From assembly GCA_963629395.1 (NCBI GenBank), contig CAVGIV010000010.1, positions 1-52,123 on the forward strand: DNA of 52,123 bases, in the 5' to 3' direction. The position numbers and the translations under genes are program-made. This document shows positions 31,974-41,452 of the stretch, piece after piece; position 1 is the stretch's first letter; each line of letters opens with the position of its first letter. Below the pieces are notes generated by a model. The model had not been told where the DNA came from and did no database searches. It saw only the letters and a program-made list of their open reading frames with translations. The DNA is from CAG-791 sp963629395 (GTDB lineage Bacteria; Bacillota; Clostridia; Lachnospirales; Lachnospiraceae).

Positions 31974-34900
31974 ATGCTGCAGAGTCTGGAACGCAAGAAA
32001 ATGGACGGAGAAAAATTTCATATCCAGAGAGGATCTCTTACGTTTTCTACGGATGCGGTGAACGAAACGCTGACGCCGGGGATTTCCTACGAGGGATCCT
32101 TTGTCATCTACGGAGCGGGAAACCGGGCGGCAAGCGGCTTTATTCTTTCCACGAATCCTGCAGTGAAGCTCCTGGTTAATGAATTTTCCGGGGCCAGGGA
32201 GAGCATTGCATTTGAGGTTGCGGGACGAGGTGCGGCGCAGACGGGCGGTGCGAAGGAGCAGGAGGCAGAAAAGCTCGAAGGCGTCTTTCGCATTTTGTCT
32301 GACCAGGGCGAGTATGAACTCCCCTATTGCTTTACATACGAGGTGAAGCGGGCAGATTCCAGTCTCGGCCCGGTGCGAAATCTCCTGCATTATGTGAATC
32401 TCGCAAGAACGAACTGGCAGGAGGCGGTCTCCCTTTTTTATCAAAAGGAGTTTTACGGACTTGTACAGGAAGAGACCTGGGAGGATCCGGAGGGCATAGC
32501 GCATCCGTTGGAAATGCTGTACCGCGGTCTCTCGGCAAGAGAAGGGAACGAGCATAACGTTGAGGAATTTCTGATTGCAGCGGGTAAAAAGCACCCGGTG
32601 GAGTTTACGGCGGATGTGCGGGAGCTTGCGGCTGAGGTGTCAGTACGCGAGATGCGAAGCCAGGCGGAGCCTTTTATCTACAAGACCATCCGCATTCACC
32701 GGAAGGGGTGGGGCTATACCTGCATGCAGGTGCAAGCAAGCGGGAGCTTTCTGTCTGTGCCGGCGAAGACCGTTACCGAAGCTGATTTTCAGGACGGGGC
32801 GGCCCGTCTTACCGTGGGGGTGGATGTGCGCCAGCTTCACGCCGGCCGTAACTTTGGAAGCATCACGCTGACACCGGCCTATGGAGATGCAATCACCCTT
32901 CCGGTGACGGTGTCCTTTGGCGTGCAGACAGCACTTCGCAGCCTGCACCGGAGGGAGCATCATGAGATTATCCGGCAGATGATGGAGGAGTACCTGCAGC
33001 TGCGCGGCAAAAAGGAAACCGGAAAGGACTTTGCTGCTCACATGGGGAGTCTCGTGCGCCGGCTTCAGGAAAGTGACCGGAATAATTCTCTGCCAGCTCT
33101 TTACCGCATTCATTATCTTCTGACCGTTCATCAGGAGCAGGACGCGGTCTGGGAGCTCCAGGCGCTGGGGCAACGGCTTTCCGGCGATGAACGGGTGCCG
33201 CTTTTTTCGGCGGCGCAGTTTGATCTGGAGGATGACCTGACCTATTCCTATCGTATGTATCTGACGGCGCTTTGCGCGGAAAGTCCGGAAGCAAAGGAAG
33301 CGATGCAGGAGAGCGGAGGAAGTGCGTACGGCTTCTCCAGGGAGGTGGTTCGCGCTCTGGAGAGAAAACAGAAGCAGAATCCGGACAGCTTCTGGATTGC
33401 ATGGCTTTTGCTGTATGCTGATCCCGGGCGTATGATGCGTCCGATGGAGACAATACGCACGCTGCGCAGGTATTATGAGAGAGGAAACCGTTCTCCCATC
33501 CTGTATATGGAGTATTATCAGCTGCTTCGGGATGCGTCCGGAACGCTGCGCGAGCTGGGGGATTTTGAGCTGCAGACGCTGTGGTTTGCGTCGCGCCGCG
33601 GCCTTCTTACGGAGGATGTGGTGCTGCAGCTGAACTATCTGGCGCTTCGCAGGAAAACCTTTTCCCGCCGCCTGTTTCAGATCCTTTGCAGCGCGTATGA
33701 AGCGTCGCTCCCCGGGGTTCGCTCGATTGATCTTCTTGAGAGCATCTGCAGCCTTTTGATTCGCGGCAACATGACGGATCCTTCCTGCTTTATCTGGTAC
33801 CAGAGGGGAATAGAGGCCGGACTTACCATAACGAGCCTCCTTGACTATTATATGCTGGCACTGCCGGAAGGGTATGAGGGAGCGCTGCCGCAGATGGCAG
33901 TGCGGTATTTTGCATATCAGAATACGCTTCCCTGGAGACAGAGCGCATATCTGTACCGTTATGTGACAGAGAATCGGGAGGAGCTTGCAGAGTTTTACGA
34001 GCAGTATGCGCAGCAGATGGACAGATTCACACAGGAAGAGCTCCTGCAGCACCGCATAAGCCCGGATCTTGCCGTATTGTATGCAGGGTTTCTCACGGAT
34101 AAGCGCGTTCTGACAGGTGAGCTTGCGGCAGCGGCGGTTCCTGCTGCATTTTCCTGCGAGATTACGGCAGCAGAAGCGGATGGCATGCCGGAACATGCGG
34201 CAGCGGTATATGAGAATTTTGTGACGGAGCAGTACTTCCCGCTGCAGGGTGGGAAGGCATATTTTCCGATCTACGGGGAACGGTGCATTCTGTTTACGGA
34301 GGATGACAACGGAGACCGCCATGCAGGAGCTCATGCCGGTGTTTGCCGTCACCTGATGGATTACCGTAGAATCAGTAAATTGCTGTCGGTATACCCGGTG
34401 GATCACATTGGCTTTGATTTGTATCGCGCGCAGGAGGAAAAGCTCTGGCCGGTATCGGAAGACAACCATATGCAGTACCGGCGGCTGATCGCAAGCCCGG
34501 AGATTCCGGAACATTTTAAGGAATGTCTGATGGCCCGGCTGATGCGCTATTACAAGGCAGAGGGGGCAGCCTATTTAGAAGAGTATTTATCCAGGGTATC
34601 ACCGGAGGGACTTTCCGGAAGGGCAAGAGACGAGCTTATCTGTGAAATGGCGCGGGAGGGATTGATTGGAAAGGCCTACGAGTGGCTCCTTCTGGGCGGC
34701 GGTGAGCAGGCGGAGGGAGAAGTTCTTTTGCGGGTGGTATCCGGCGTTCTGGAGGAGGAGAAGCCTGCTGCGGATCCGGTCCTTGCAGAGCTTGCCTTCA
34801 CGGCCTTTCGGAAAAAGTGCTACAATGACGCTCTTCTGCAATACCTTGCACAGGTCTGGGACGGAACTACCAGGGAGCTGCTGCAGATTCGGGAGGCAAT

Positions 34901-35726
34901 GAAGGGCTTTGCCATGGACACAACGGCTCTTAGCCGGCGTATGCTGGTCCAGATGCTTTTCACCGGCGAGTACATTTCAGGCCGGGAGGAGCTCATTACT
35001 GCGTGCAGGATGGATGGGACGGATGAAGAGCTGCTGGCGGATGCGCTGGCACAGAGCAGTCACCAGTATTTTGTCTTGCTAAGAGAAATGGGTAAGAGCG
35101 AGTTTGATCTGATTGCGGATTATGGGCGAAAGGGGGTGCCCCTGCTGGACATCTGCCGCATCGCCTGGCTTTCCATGCGTGCGGGGCAGTCGGGGGAGAC
35201 CTCACAGAAGGATATGGAGGTGACAGAGCTCTTCCTTTCCGATCTTCTGGAGAGGAAGACGGTGTTCCCGTTTTTCCGGCAGTTCACCGGGTCGCTCCCT
35301 CTTTTGCAGGCGTATGCGGATGAGACACTGGTGGAATACCGGAGCGATCCGAGCAAGGAGCCGCCAAGGCGCGTGCTGTATCATTACGCAATGGAGCAGT
35401 CCGGCGTGCGCGGGACCTACGCGGCGAAGGAAATGAAGGAAATGTATGAGGGCGTCTATGTGACAGGCTTTTTGCTGTTCTTTGGGGAGCAGATGCATTA
35501 CTACATTACCGATGACAACGCAGAGAAGAACATTGTGGAGAGCGGAACGGTGGGGCAGGATGCGAGAACGAAAACGTCCGGTCAGGACCGGTTTGACGCC
35601 ATCAACGAGATCACAATGCTGGCGGCCCTTGGGCGAGATGACGAGGCACTCTCCAAGCTGGAGAAATACAGTCGGAAATCCTACCTGGTGAGCCGGATGT
35701 TCGAGGATACAGAGAATGCTCTTTGA
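31974..35726 (+). CDS. Giant cytoplasmic helical-repeat protein (DUF5717-like)
   Basis: This is a 1250-residue protein with no signal peptide or TM segment. Two beta-rich Ig-like domains come first (about 14-125, with FILSTNPAVKLLVNEFSG and VFRILSDQGEYELPYCFTYEV; and about 205-335, with TVGVDVRQLHAGRNFGSITL). From about 340 to 1220 the protein is helical with aromatic/Leu-rich pairs resembling TPR-type solenoids (LPALYRIHYLLTVHQEQDA, FWIAWLLLYADPGR, SPILYMEYYQLLRDAS). I believe the family is catalogued as DUF5717, found in Lachnospiraceae; the number should be checked. No catalytic motif is visible, so a scaffold role is inferred. ATG 31974 follows GGAGAGGAGAAG. Its stop overlaps the next start by 11 bp. 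Confidence 0.7.
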   Translation: MLQSLERKKMDGEKFHIQRGSLTFSTDAVNETLTPGISYEGSFVIYGAGNRAASGFILSTNPAVKLLVNEFSGARESIAFEVAGRGAAQTGGAKEQEAEKLEGVFRILSDQGEYELPYCFTYEVKRADSSLGPVRNLLHYVNLARTNWQEAVSLFYQKEFYGLVQEETWEDPEGIAHPLEMLYRGLSAREGNEHNVEEFLIAAGKKHPVEFTADVRELAAEVSVREMRSQAEPFIYKTIRIHRKGWGYTCMQVQASGSFLSVPAKTVTEADFQDGAARLTVGVDVRQLHAGRNFGSITLTPAYGDAITLPVTVSFGVQTALRSLHRREHHEIIRQMMEEYLQLRGKKETGKDFAAHMGSLVRRLQESDRNNSLPALYRIHYLLTVHQEQDAVWELQALGQRLSGDERVPLFSAAQFDLEDDLTYSYRMYLTALCAESPEAKEAMQESGGSAYGFSREVVRALERKQKQNPDSFWIAWLLLYADPGRMMRPMETIRTLRRYYERGNRSPILYMEYYQLLRDASGTLRELGDFELQTLWFASRRGLLTEDVVLQLNYLALRRKTFSRRLFQILCSAYEASLPGVRSIDLLESICSLLIRGNMTDPSCFIWYQRGIEAGLTITSLLDYYMLALPEGYEGALPQMAVRYFAYQNTLPWRQSAYLYRYVTENREELAEFYEQYAQQMDRFTQEELLQHRISPDLAVLYAGFLTDKRVLTGELAAAAVPAAFSCEITAAEADGMPEHAAAVYENFVTEQYFPLQGGKAYFPIYGERCILFTEDDNGDRHAGAHAGVCRHLMDYRRISKLLSVYPVDHIGFDLYRAQEEKLWPVSEDNHMQYRRLIASPEIPEHFKECLMARLMRYYKAEGAAYLEEYLSRVSPEGLSGRARDELICEMAREGLIGKAYEWLLLGGGEQAEGEVLLRVVSGVLEEEKPAADPVLAELAFTAFRKKCYNDALLQYLAQVWDGTTRELLQIREAMKGFAMDTTALSRRMLVQMLFTGEYISGREELITACRMDGTDEELLADALAQSSHQYFVLLREMGKSEFDLIADYGRKGVPLLDICRIAWLSMRAGQSGETSQKDMEVTELFLSDLLERKTVFPFFRQFTGSLPLLQAYADETLVEYRSDPSKEPPRRVLYHYAMEQSGVRGTYAAKEMKEMYEGVYVTGFLLFFGEQMHYYITDDNAEKNIVESGTVGQDARTKTSGQDRFDAINEITMLAALGRDDEALSKLEKYSRKSYLVSRMFEDTENAL

Positions 35727-37023
35727 CAAGCAGAGTGAAAAAAGATTTATAGCAGGAATTGAGCTTCGCAAGGATGCAGTCCAGATTTCCTATGGTTTTG
35801 AGAAGGGAGGGCACCTTCGGGGCGAACCGGTGACCTATACGCAGACAAGCGGCAGGGAGGATTTTGATCTCCCGGCTGCGCTTTGCCGGGTCCCTTCCGG
35901 TGAATGGTATTGCGGCAGTGAAGCGGCGCTCCATGCGGCGGATGCCGGCTGTGTCTATATTCCGGGCCTTCTGTCTTTGGCACTGGAGCGTGTGCCGGTC
36001 AGCGCAGATGGCAGAAGCTATGCCGCAGAGGACCTTTTGGCACGGTATCTGGTGATGTGTCTGCAGGAGGTGCAGCGGCGCATTGGAGAGGAGAATTCCT
36101 CCGGAAGAGGAAGCCTTGCGCCGGCAGCTATCATGTTCACGGCAAGAGATGTGGACAGCCGTCTGCTGGACCTGGTGGAAAGCCTGCGGGAGCGAATGAA
36201 TCTGCAGGCCAGTGTGTACTGTCAGACAACCGCCAGTGCCTTTTATGATTTCATGCTCAGTCAGGAGGAAGAGCTGCGGGGGCACGGAACGGCGCTTTTC
36301 GAGTACGAGACAGGAGGAAGACTTCTGGTTCACAAGCTTTTGTTCGATCCGCACACAAGGCCGGTGGTATCCTACATGGAGGAAAACGAATATCCGGGGC
36401 TTTTTGCGGAGGACGCAGCCGGCAGGGATCAGGAGTTTGCGGCAATTCTGAAAAATGAACTGACGGGGCACCATTTTGATTCGGTTTATCTGACGGGAAG
36501 CGGTTTTAAAGGAGATTGGATGAAGCGCTCGGCGCGGCTTGCCTGTCAGGGACGCCGTGCGTTTGCGGGGAGCAATCTGTTCAGCAAGGGGGCGGTTTAC
36601 GGCGCTGTCTTTAAGCTGGAGCGGCCCCAAATTCTGGAGGAGTATCTCTTCCTGGATCAGAATAAGCTCCGCAGCAATGTCCTGATCGAGGTGTCCAAAA
36701 GAGGGAAGCCGGACAGAATTTGCGTGGTGGATGCCGGTGTAAACTGGTATGAGGTTCAGGCAAGCACTGAGCTGATTCTGGATGCGACGGCAGAAATTGA
36801 GCTGGTGCTGCGTCCTCTGGCCGGCGGAAAAGAGGTGCCGTATCACATACGGCTGGACCGGCTGCCGGTGAGAGAGGGTCGCATGACCAGAGTACGGCTG
36901 GTCTTTACCATGACGGCGCCGGATAAGATGCTGCTGCGGATGGAGGACCTGGGCTTTGGCGAGATTTTCCCTTCCAGCGGTCTGAAGTGGGAGCAGCACA
37001 TTTCGCTGCAAAAGAGCAGGTGA
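35716..37023 (+). CDS. Degenerate Hsp70/actin-like (ASKHA) protein (DUF5716-like)
   Basis: This is a 435-residue cytoplasmic protein. The order of segments resembles an Hsp70/actin ATPase: FIAGIELRKDAVQISYGF at residues 11-28 (phosphate-1 strand pair), a WYCGSEAALHAA segment, APAAIMFTARDVDSRLLDLV near 134 and ASVYCQTTASAFYDFML near 168 (connect-1-like), ALFEYETGGRLLVHKLL near 193 (phosphate-2), and SVYLTGSGFKGDWMKRSARL near 255 (adenosine motif), then FSKGAVYGAVFKLE (connect-2). The diagnostic DLG and DxGGGT glycines are missing, so ATP hydrolysis is uncertain. A beta-rich C-terminal domain (about 320-420) follows. I recall the name DUF5716 for such neighbours. It is translationally coupled to the giant protein. 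Confidence 0.68.
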   Translation: MLFDKQSEKRFIAGIELRKDAVQISYGFEKGGHLRGEPVTYTQTSGREDFDLPAALCRVPSGEWYCGSEAALHAADAGCVYIPGLLSLALERVPVSADGRSYAAEDLLARYLVMCLQEVQRRIGEENSSGRGSLAPAAIMFTARDVDSRLLDLVESLRERMNLQASVYCQTTASAFYDFMLSQEEELRGHGTALFEYETGGRLLVHKLLFDPHTRPVVSYMEENEYPGLFAEDAAGRDQEFAAILKNELTGHHFDSVYLTGSGFKGDWMKRSARLACQGRRAFAGSNLFSKGAVYGAVFKLERPQILEEYLFLDQNKLRSNVLIEVSKRGKPDRICVVDAGVNWYEVQASTELILDATAEIELVLRPLAGGKEVPYHIRLDRLPVREGRMTRVRLVFTMTAPDKMLLRMEDLGFGEIFPSSGLKWEQHISLQKSR

Positions 37024-37027
37024 TCGT

Positions 37028-37867
37028 ATGGCAAGAGTAATCTGTGCGGTGGGGCAGCAGGCAGAGCAGCCCTACCGGTTGGAAAAAATCGAACGAAATG
37101 TTTATTCCATGGAGGAGCTGTGCTATCTTCTGGTTCAGAGCGCCGAAATTCTGGACGATTCACTGTTGAACCAGGAGCTGATCGATTGGATTTCATCGGA
37201 ATGTGCACTGCCGGGACTGGCTGAGAGTCTTCAGAAGTACCTGGGCAAGCAGCGGCTGCTCTCGGATTTTGTCGCGGCTATACTGCAGTATGTGGATTTC
37301 GTTCCGGAGGAAAAGGAAGAAAAGACCAGACAGATCGTTTCTTCCGGCCAGGGACTGGAGCCCTTTGAAAAACGGCTTGCCCATGCCGGAACCCTGCGGG
37401 AAAATGCAAGTCCCTACGAAGCGCTGGAGGAGTATCGAAAGCTCTTGGAGGACCTGCCTTCGCCGGAGCGCCGACTTCGGATTCGCGCACTTCGGGAGAT
37501 GGGAAGGATTTATGCGGAGCAGTTTCGATTCCGCGCAGCGGCGGAGAGCTTTGATAAGGCCTATCAGCTGACTGGCCGGAGCGAGATTTATCTCGAATAT
37601 CTTGCCTGCATTCGCCTGGGGCTTTCGGACTCGGAATACCTGGCTTTTGTGGCAGAGCATCCGGAGAGCGGACAGGCATCGCTTCTTTTGGAAAAGCGCA
37701 TGGATCAGCTAGACGCAGCCTTTAATGTTTCGGAGAGAAAGCTGGCACTGGATTCTCTTCGTCAGTATCAAAGCGGCGGACAAAGCACCAGCTATGAGGT
37801 AGCATTGCATCAGACTATTCAGAGACTGAAGGAAGAGTTTCGAACCATCAGCTCTGCAGGAACCTAA
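37028..37867 (+). CDS. TPR-like helical protein of the three-gene unit
   Basis: This is a 279-residue soluble protein. The N-terminal about 95 residues (YRLEKIERNVYSMEELCYLL, LLNQELIDWISSEC, LLSDFVAAILQYVDF) are helical. From about 115 on, two or three TPR-like helical pairs are visible (ASPYEALEEYRKLLEDLPSP, IRALREMGRIYAEQFRFRAA, ESFDKAYQLTGRSEIYLEYL), with further helices to the end. It starts 4 bp after the ASKHA-like gene and 5' of purB, so it closes the trio. No enzyme motif. It probably binds one of its two partners (inference). Confidence 0.68.
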   Translation: MARVICAVGQQAEQPYRLEKIERNVYSMEELCYLLVQSAEILDDSLLNQELIDWISSECALPGLAESLQKYLGKQRLLSDFVAAILQYVDFVPEEKEEKTRQIVSSGQGLEPFEKRLAHAGTLRENASPYEALEEYRKLLEDLPSPERRLRIRALREMGRIYAEQFRFRAAAESFDKAYQLTGRSEIYLEYLACIRLGLSDSEYLAFVAEHPESGQASLLLEKRMDQLDAAFNVSERKLALDSLRQYQSGGQSTSYEVALHQTIQRLKEEFRTISSAGT

Positions 37868-37892
37868 GGAAGGATGAAAGGAGATTCCAGAT

Positions 37893-39326
37893 ATGACACA
37901 CGACAAGTATGAAAGTCCCCTCTCGGCACGGTATGCCAGCAAGCAGATGCAGTATATTTTCTCCCCGGACAAGAAATTCCGGACATGGAGAAAGCTTTGG
38001 ATCGCTCTTGCGGAAACCGAGAAGGAGCTGGGCCTTGATATTACACAGGAACAGATTGATGAGCTCAAGGCCCATGCGGAGGACATCAATTACGAAGAGG
38101 CACAGGCAAGAGAAAAGGTGGTTCGTCATGACGTGATGAGCCATGTATACGCATACGGTCTGCAGTGCCCGAAGGCCAAGGGAATCATTCACCTTGGAGC
38201 AACCAGCTGCTATGTGGGTGACAATACGGACATTATCATCATGAGGGATGCACTGCGTCTGGTGCACAAAAAGCTTGTAAATGTCATTGCGGCACTTGCC
38301 GGATTTGCGGGCGAATATAAAGATCAGCCGACGCTTGGCTTTACGCATTTCCAGCCGGCACAGCCGACGACCGTCGGAAAGCGGGCGAGCCTGTGGCTGA
38401 ATGAATTTGTTCTGGATCTGGAGGAAGTGGAGCACACACTCTCACAGCTCAAGCTCCTTGGCAGCAAGGGGACGACGGGAACACAGGCATCCTTCCTGGA
38501 GCTCTTCGACGGTGATCTGGATAAGGTGGATCGGCTGGATCCTATGATTGCTGAGAAGATGGGTTTCTCTTCCTGCTATCCGGTTTCCGGACAGACCTAC
38601 TCCCGGAAAGTTGATACCTTTGTCCTTAATACACTGGGCGGCATTGCCGCATCGGCCATGAAGATGGCAACCGACATTCGGCTCCTGCAGCATCTTAAGG
38701 AAGTGGAAGAGCCCTTTGAGAAGACACAGATCGGCTCCTCGGCCATGGCATATAAGCGCAATCCTATGCGGTCCGAGAGAATCTGCTCGCTGTCCCGCTA
38801 TGTGATGGCGGATGTTCTTAATCCGTCCATTACCTCAGGAACGCAGTGGTTTGAGCGGACGCTGGATGATTCTGCCAATAAGCGCCTGTCGATCCCGGAA
38901 GGATTCCTGGCCATTGACGGCATTCTGGATCTGTGCCTGAATGTGACGGACGGACTGAAGGTATACCCGAAGGTTATTGAAAAGCACCTCGCAGCAGAGC
39001 TTCCCTTCATGGCGACCGAGAATATCATGATGGACGAGGTTAAAATGGGCGGTGACCGCCAGGAATTCCATGAGGCCATCCGCGAGCTCTCCATGCAGGC
39101 AGGCCGCCGCGTAAAGGAGGAAGGCCTCGACAACAATCTGCTGGATCTGATTGCGGAGGATTCCAGATTCCATATGACAAGAGAAGAGCTGAATCAGTAT
39201 ATCGATCCGCACAAATACGTTGGCTGTGCACCGCACCAGGTGGAAAAGTATCTTTCCGAGGTTATTGGGCCGATTCTGGATGCGAACAAGGATGAGCTGG
39301 GCGTTACTGCGGAGATTACTGTGTAA
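37893..39326 (+). CDS. purB: Adenylosuccinate lyase
   Basis: This 477-residue enzyme of the fumarase/aspartase superfamily cleaves SAICAR and adenylosuccinate in purine synthesis. Motifs: RHDVMSHVYAYG near residues 80-91, HLGATSCYVGDNTD near 99-112, FTHFQPAQPTTVGKR near 150-164, and the superfamily signature SSAMAYKRNPMRSERI near 281-296 containing the flexible catalytic Ser. The length fits the eukaryote-like longer PurB. ATG 37893 follows GAAAGGAGATTCC. The TPR-like gene ends 26 bp upstream. Confidence 0.95.
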   Translation: MTHDKYESPLSARYASKQMQYIFSPDKKFRTWRKLWIALAETEKELGLDITQEQIDELKAHAEDINYEEAQAREKVVRHDVMSHVYAYGLQCPKAKGIIHLGATSCYVGDNTDIIIMRDALRLVHKKLVNVIAALAGFAGEYKDQPTLGFTHFQPAQPTTVGKRASLWLNEFVLDLEEVEHTLSQLKLLGSKGTTGTQASFLELFDGDLDKVDRLDPMIAEKMGFSSCYPVSGQTYSRKVDTFVLNTLGGIAASAMKMATDIRLLQHLKEVEEPFEKTQIGSSAMAYKRNPMRSERICSLSRYVMADVLNPSITSGTQWFERTLDDSANKRLSIPEGFLAIDGILDLCLNVTDGLKVYPKVIEKHLAAELPFMATENIMMDEVKMGGDRQEFHEAIRELSMQAGRRVKEEGLDNNLLDLIAEDSRFHMTREELNQYIDPHKYVGCAPHQVEKYLSEVIGPILDANKDELGVTAEITV

Positions 39327-39333
39327 CGGAAGT

Positions 39334-39362
39334 TTTACACAGCCTCTCGAATGCGGTATACT
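39334..39362 (+). promoter_or_regulatory. Sigma-A promoter of purA
   Basis: TTTACA (39334-39339), exactly 17 bp, TATACT (39357-39362). The leader of about 65 bases contains GCAGACAGCTGATGTGCTGC and CTGCTGCAGCAG, which can form small hairpins. purA can therefore be made independently of purB. Confidence 0.7.
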
Positions 39363-39437
39363 ACGACAGGTTTAGCAGACAGCTGATGTGCTGCAAAAGG
39401 GAGAAGCCCCTGCTGCAGCAGATTCAAGGAGGTAGCT

Positions 39438-40733
39438 ATGGTCAAGGCAGTCGTTGGCGCCAATTGGGGCGACGAAGGAAAGGGCAAGATCACCGATACA
39501 CTGGCAGATTCTGCGGATGTGGTTATTCGCTTTCAGGGCGGAGCCAATGCAGGTCATACCATTGTCAACGAGTATGGCAAATTTGCACTGCATCTGATGC
39601 CCTCCGGTGTGTTCCATCAGAACATTATGAACATCATCGGTAACGGCGTTGCATTTGATATCGATAAGTTTACAAATGAGCTTGCAGACATTGAATCCAA
39701 GGGTGTTCCGGCGCCGCAGCTGATGGTTTCCGACCGCGTGCAGGTTCTGATGCCGTATCACATCCAGTTTGACTCGCTGGAGGAGGCGAGATTGGCCGGA
39801 AAGAGCTTTGGCTCTACAAAATCCGGCATTGCGCCGTTCTATTCGGACAAGTTTGCCAAGATTGGCTGGCAGATCAATGAGTTTTTCCAGGAAGACGATG
39901 TCCTGAGAGAAAAGATCGCACGGATTGCCCAGATTAAGGACGCGCTTCTGGTGAATCTGTATCATGCCGATCCGCTGGATCAGGAAGGCCTGCTGAACTG
40001 GATTAAGGAGCACAGAGATCAGGTGAAGCCTTATCTTGGCAATGTGGCCTTGTATCTGGACGGAGCGCTGAAGGAAGGAAAGACGGTTCTTCTGGAGGGA
40101 CAGCTCGGAACCATGAAGGATCCGGATCACGGCATTTATCCGATGGTTACCTCATCCTCTCCGCTGGCAGGGTACGGTGCGGTAGGTGCGGGAATTCCGC
40201 CGTATGAGATTAAGCAGATTGTGGTTGTATCCAAGGCGTATTCGTCCGCAGTCGGTGCGGGAGAATTTGTATCGGAAGTATTTGGCGACGAGGCAGTTAC
40301 GCTGCGCAACCACGGCGGTGACGGCGGAGAATACGGCGCCACGACGGGACGCCCCAGAAGAGTCGGCTGGTATGACTGCGTTGCATCCAAATACGGCTGC
40401 CGTCTGCAGGGCTGCACAGATGTTGCGTTTACCGTTCTGGATGACCTTGGTTATCTGGATGAGATTCCGGTGTGCGTAGCCTATGAGCTGGACGGTGAGG
40501 AAATTACGGAGTTCCCTGTTACCAAGGATCTTGCCCGCTGCAAGCCGGTGTACAAGATGATGCCTGGCTGGAAGTGCGACATTCGCGGCATTCGCAGCTT
40601 TGAGGAGCTGCCCAAAGAGGCCAGAGACTACGTGAACTTCATCGAGCAGCAGATTGGATATCCCATCACCATGGTATCCAACGGACCGGCAAGAGATGAC
40701 ATTATTTACCGGGAGAGTCCGCTTCGGAAGTAA
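39438..40733 (+). CDS. purA: Adenylosuccinate synthase
   Basis: This 431-residue enzyme joins IMP and aspartate using GTP, the step before PurB in AMP synthesis. Conserved GANWGDEGKGKITD near residues 7-20 (P-loop and catalytic Asp), GGANAGHTIV near 34-43 with His, and DHGIYPMVTSSSPLAG near 232-247 are clear. Two loops differ from the textbook protein: GSTKSGIAP for GTTKKGIGP and LLEGQLGTMKDPDHG for EGAQGxxLDxDHG. These look like a clade variant and not damage. ATG 39438 follows CAAGGAGGTAGC. Confidence 0.94.
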   Translation: MVKAVVGANWGDEGKGKITDTLADSADVVIRFQGGANAGHTIVNEYGKFALHLMPSGVFHQNIMNIIGNGVAFDIDKFTNELADIESKGVPAPQLMVSDRVQVLMPYHIQFDSLEEARLAGKSFGSTKSGIAPFYSDKFAKIGWQINEFFQEDDVLREKIARIAQIKDALLVNLYHADPLDQEGLLNWIKEHRDQVKPYLGNVALYLDGALKEGKTVLLEGQLGTMKDPDHGIYPMVTSSSPLAGYGAVGAGIPPYEIKQIVVVSKAYSSAVGAGEFVSEVFGDEAVTLRNHGGDGGEYGATTGRPRRVGWYDCVASKYGCRLQGCTDVAFTVLDDLGYLDEIPVCVAYELDGEEITEFPVTKDLARCKPVYKMMPGWKCDIRGIRSFEELPKEARDYVNFIEQQIGYPITMVSNGPARDDIIYRESPLRK

Positions 40734-40754
40734 GTACAGATAAAAAACGATTGA

Positions 40755-40801
40755 GAGTCCTGACAAAGACACCTTCAGGAGGCGGCTTTGCCGGGATTTT
40801 T
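40755..40801 (+). terminator. Possible terminator after purA
   Basis: TCCTGA and TCAGGA pair, followed by a short CGGC-TTT-GCCG hairpin and GGATTTTTC. The stems are short, so this is tentative. Confidence 0.35.
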
Positions 40802-40840
40802 CATGTTTATGCGGACTGAATGGTTATGAGGGGGAAAACG

Positions 40841-41452
40841 ATGATTCGAATTGCCCGCAAGGAGGATGCGAAGCGTCTCCTGGAAATTTATTCCTATTAT
40901 GTAGAGAATACAGCGATCACGTTTGAGTATGAGGTTCCCTCTCTGGAGGAATTTCGAAGCAGGATCCGGCATACCCTGGATAGATACCCATACCTTGTGG
41001 AGGAGAACGAGGATGGGCGGATTATGGGCTACGTTTATGCCGGTGCCTTTAAGGAACGGGCGGCCTATGACTGGGCGGTAGAAACCTCCATCTATGTAGA
41101 TAGGGGAGAGCGCCGCAGCGGGAGTGGAAAACGCCTTTATGCGGCCCTGGAGAAGGTACTTCTGCTGCAGGGGATCTGTAATGCGGAGGCGTGCATTGCG
41201 GCGCCGAGAGGAGAGGATCCGTTTCTGACAGCGGGCAGCATTGAATTCCATCAGCAACTTGGCTACCGCATGGTGGGACGCTTTGAAAAATGCGCCTATA
41301 AATTTGACCGCTGGTATGACATGGTCTGGATGGAGCGCCTGATTGGAGACCATCCGGAAGTGGCGGGGCGGCTGCAGCCGGTGAAACCCTTCCCGCAGAT
41401 TCGGCAAGGCGCGGAGCAGTTACTTTGTACAGATAGTAAAGGAGCTATATGA
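40841..41452 (+). CDS. GNAT N-acetyltransferase (phosphinothricin-acetyltransferase-like)
   Basis: This 203-residue protein is of the Pat/YncA branch of GNAT enzymes, which acetylate small amines or amino-acid analogues with acetyl-CoA. Motifs: IRIARKEDAKRLLEIYSYYVENTAITFEYE at the start (given here as a span, residues 2-31), GYVYAGAFKERAAYDWAVET near 67-86, and the CoA loop RGERRSGSGKRLYAALE near 92-108. About 25 extra residues follow the usual end. ATG 40841 is preferred (GAGGGGGAAAACG upstream) over in-frame ATG 40820. The stop overlaps the next gene by ATGA, linking it to the efflux permease. Confidence 0.82.
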   Translation: MIRIARKEDAKRLLEIYSYYVENTAITFEYEVPSLEEFRSRIRHTLDRYPYLVEENEDGRIMGYVYAGAFKERAAYDWAVETSIYVDRGERRSGSGKRLYAALEKVLLLQGICNAEACIAAPRGEDPFLTAGSIEFHQQLGYRMVGRFEKCAYKFDRWYDMVWMERLIGDHPEVAGRLQPVKPFPQIRQGAEQLLCTDSKGAI

